Assembly: GCA_900552755.1 (NCBI GenBank) | Contig: USAY01000124.1 | Span: 1 to 5,281 of the forward strand | DNA: 5,281 bases | Direction of reading: 5' to 3' | Origin: an uncultured Collinsella sp. | GTDB taxonomy: Bacteria > Actinomycetota > Coriobacteriia > Coriobacteriales > Coriobacteriaceae | In this document: positions 4,923 through 5,281 of the stretch, piece by piece | Numbering within the stretch: position 1 is the stretch's first letter | Layout: each line of letters opens with the position of its first letter | Translations under genes and position numbers: made by a program | Notes under the pieces: generated by a model | Databases searched by the model: none | The model's input: the letters and a program-made list of their open reading frames with translations, nothing else | What the model was told of the DNA's origin: nothing

Positions 4923-4931
4923 TTTATACCA
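4923..4931 (-). promoter_or_regulatory. Possible extended -10 promoter for tuf
   Basis: The minus strand reads TGGTATAAA, an extended -10 (TG-N-TATAAT type, 5 of 6 in the hexamer). No good -35 is found 16-18 bases upstream, which extended -10 promoters tolerate. The start would be near 4916, giving a leader of about 37 bases. tuf may also be read from upstream together with the tRNAs. Confidence 0.4.
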
Positions 4932-4980
4932 TAGTGGCCTCTCAACATACTATTGAGAAGCCACCGTGTTACCTATGGTA
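4927..4980 (-). other. Long imperfect hairpin between tRNA-Met and tuf
   Basis: On the minus strand, GTGGCTTCTCAA (4964-4953) pairs with TTGAGAGGCCAC (4945-4934), 12 bp with one U-G wobble and a 7-base loop. An outer 7-bp helix TACCATA (4980-4974) with TATGGTA (4933-4927) continues it across a 9-base bulge. The outer 5' arm includes the discriminator and CCA end of tRNA-Met, and the outer 3' arm overlaps the possible tuf -10. No T run follows, so it is not a terminator. A role in tRNA 3' processing or mRNA 5' stability is plausible. Confidence 0.55.
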
Positions 4981-5052
4981 GCGGTGACTGGATTCGAACC
5001 AGTGACGCCACGGGTATGAACCGTGTGCTCTAACCAACTGAGCTACACCGCC
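4976..5052 (-). tRNA. tRNA-Met (anticodon CAT), elongator type
   Basis: A 77-base cloverleaf. The acceptor GGCGGTG (5052-5046) pairs with CACCGCT, with a G-U at the first pair; then an A discriminator (4979) and encoded CCA (4978-4976). The anticodon stem CACGG/CCGTG encloses TTCATAC with anticodon CAT. The stem lacks the three G-C pairs of initiator tRNA and the first acceptor pair is not the initiator mismatch, so this is an elongator. The sequence resembles the Gram-positive elongator tRNA-Met rather than the lysidine-modified tRNA-Ile. It is 3 bases after tRNA-Thr. Confidence 0.93.
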
Positions 5053-5055
5053 GGA

Positions 5056-5131
5056 TGGAGCCTGCAACCAGACTTGAACTGGTGACCTCTTCGTTACCAA
5101 CGAAGTGCTCTACCGACTGAGCTATACAGGC
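5056..5131 (-). tRNA. tRNA-Thr (anticodon GGT)
   Basis: A 76-base cloverleaf. The acceptor GCCTGTA (5131-5125) pairs with TGCAGGC (5066-5060), with one U-G wobble; T discriminator (5059) and encoded CCA (5058-5056). The anticodon stem CTTCG/CGAAG encloses TTGGTAA with anticodon GGT, which reads ACC and ACU. The spacing to its neighbours is 10 bases (tRNA-Tyr) and 3 bases (tRNA-Met), so all three must come from one precursor. Confidence 0.96.
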
Positions 5132-5141
5132 ACTTGACGGG

Positions 5142-5223
5142 TGGGAGCTATAGGATTCGAACCTATGTAGGCAGAGCCAACGGGTTTACAGCCCGTCCCC
5201 ATTAACCACTCGGGCAAACTCCC
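5142..5223 (-). tRNA. tRNA-Tyr (anticodon GTA)
   Basis: An 82-base class II tRNA with a long variable arm (GGC-TCT-GCC). The acceptor GGGAGTT (5223-5217) pairs with AGCTCCC (5149-5143), with one U-G wobble, then an A discriminator (5142). The anticodon stem ACGGG/CCCGT encloses CTGTAAA with anticodon GTA. The next bases are CCC rather than CCA, so the terminal A must be added by the CCA-adding enzyme, unlike the other three tRNAs here. It is the first of the tRNAs in the direction of transcription. The 58 bases upstream to the window edge show no clear promoter. Confidence 0.96.
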
Positions 5224-5281
5224 AATCGTTCAAGTATCCGCAGGTTCTTTGGTCTTTTGGACCGCCGCCCCCGCGAACGAA

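Noticed and set aside
3650..4981. 443-codon open frame on the plus strand antisense to tuf
   Set aside because: It mirrors the tuf reading frame, shows no recognisable domain, and the minus strand encodes a complete EF-Tu.
4976..5052. tRNA with CAT anticodon as initiator tRNA or as lysidine-type tRNA-Ile
   Set aside because: It lacks the three G-C pairs of the initiator anticodon stem and the unpaired first acceptor base; the body matches Gram-positive elongator tRNA-Met.
5251..5263. Small GGTC/GACC hairpin near the right edge
   Set aside because: Only 4 bp with a 5-base loop and no T run on either side. The window ends too soon to tell whether it belongs to an upstream gene.

Overview
This window is a core translation and secretion locus from a moderately GC-rich bacterium. 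The protein sequences and gene order (tRNA-Tyr, tRNA-Thr, tRNA-Met, tuf, rpmG, tRNA-Trp, secE, nusG, rplK, rplA) suggest an actinobacterium of the Coriobacteriia, possibly near Collinsella. That placement is inferred from recognition, not from a search. There are no mobile elements, CRISPR arrays, rRNA genes or signs of recent transfer.

Layout. The left end (6-716, + strand) carries a small calcineurin-type metallophosphoesterase of unknown substrate. It converges on the minus-strand ribosomal genes across a long hairpin at 767-805 that can terminate both transcripts. Everything else is on the minus strand. In transcription order (right to left) this is: three closely packed tRNAs (Tyr-GTA, Thr-GGT, Met-CAT; 5223 to 4976), tuf (EF-Tu) with its own rho-independent terminator at 3625-3660, a 217-base spacer with a strong sigma-70-like promoter, rpmG (bL33), tRNA-Trp (CCA anticodon), secE, nusG, rplK (uL11) and rplA (uL1).

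How the genes work together. EF-Tu, the tRNAs, bL33, uL11 and uL1 serve translation. NusG couples transcription to translation. SecE is the small clamp subunit of the SecYEG translocon. secE and nusG are 3 bases apart, with the nusG ribosome-binding site inside the end of secE.

Most notable signal. The rplK-rplA spacer holds a short two-helix RNA element (1563-1592, minus strand) with an asymmetric GA / GUUUAA internal loop. It resembles the uL1-binding site of 23S rRNA and of known L1-regulated mRNAs, and it abuts the rplA Shine-Dalgarno sequence, so it is a good candidate for autogenous control by uL1. Other structure not explained by genes: hairpins on both sides of tRNA-Trp, a long imperfect hairpin joining the CCA end of tRNA-Met to the probable tuf promoter, a possible 8-codon leader ORF ending on the secE ribosome-binding site, and paired ATG-NNN-ATG starts in rplK and rplA. 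No exotic new system is evident.
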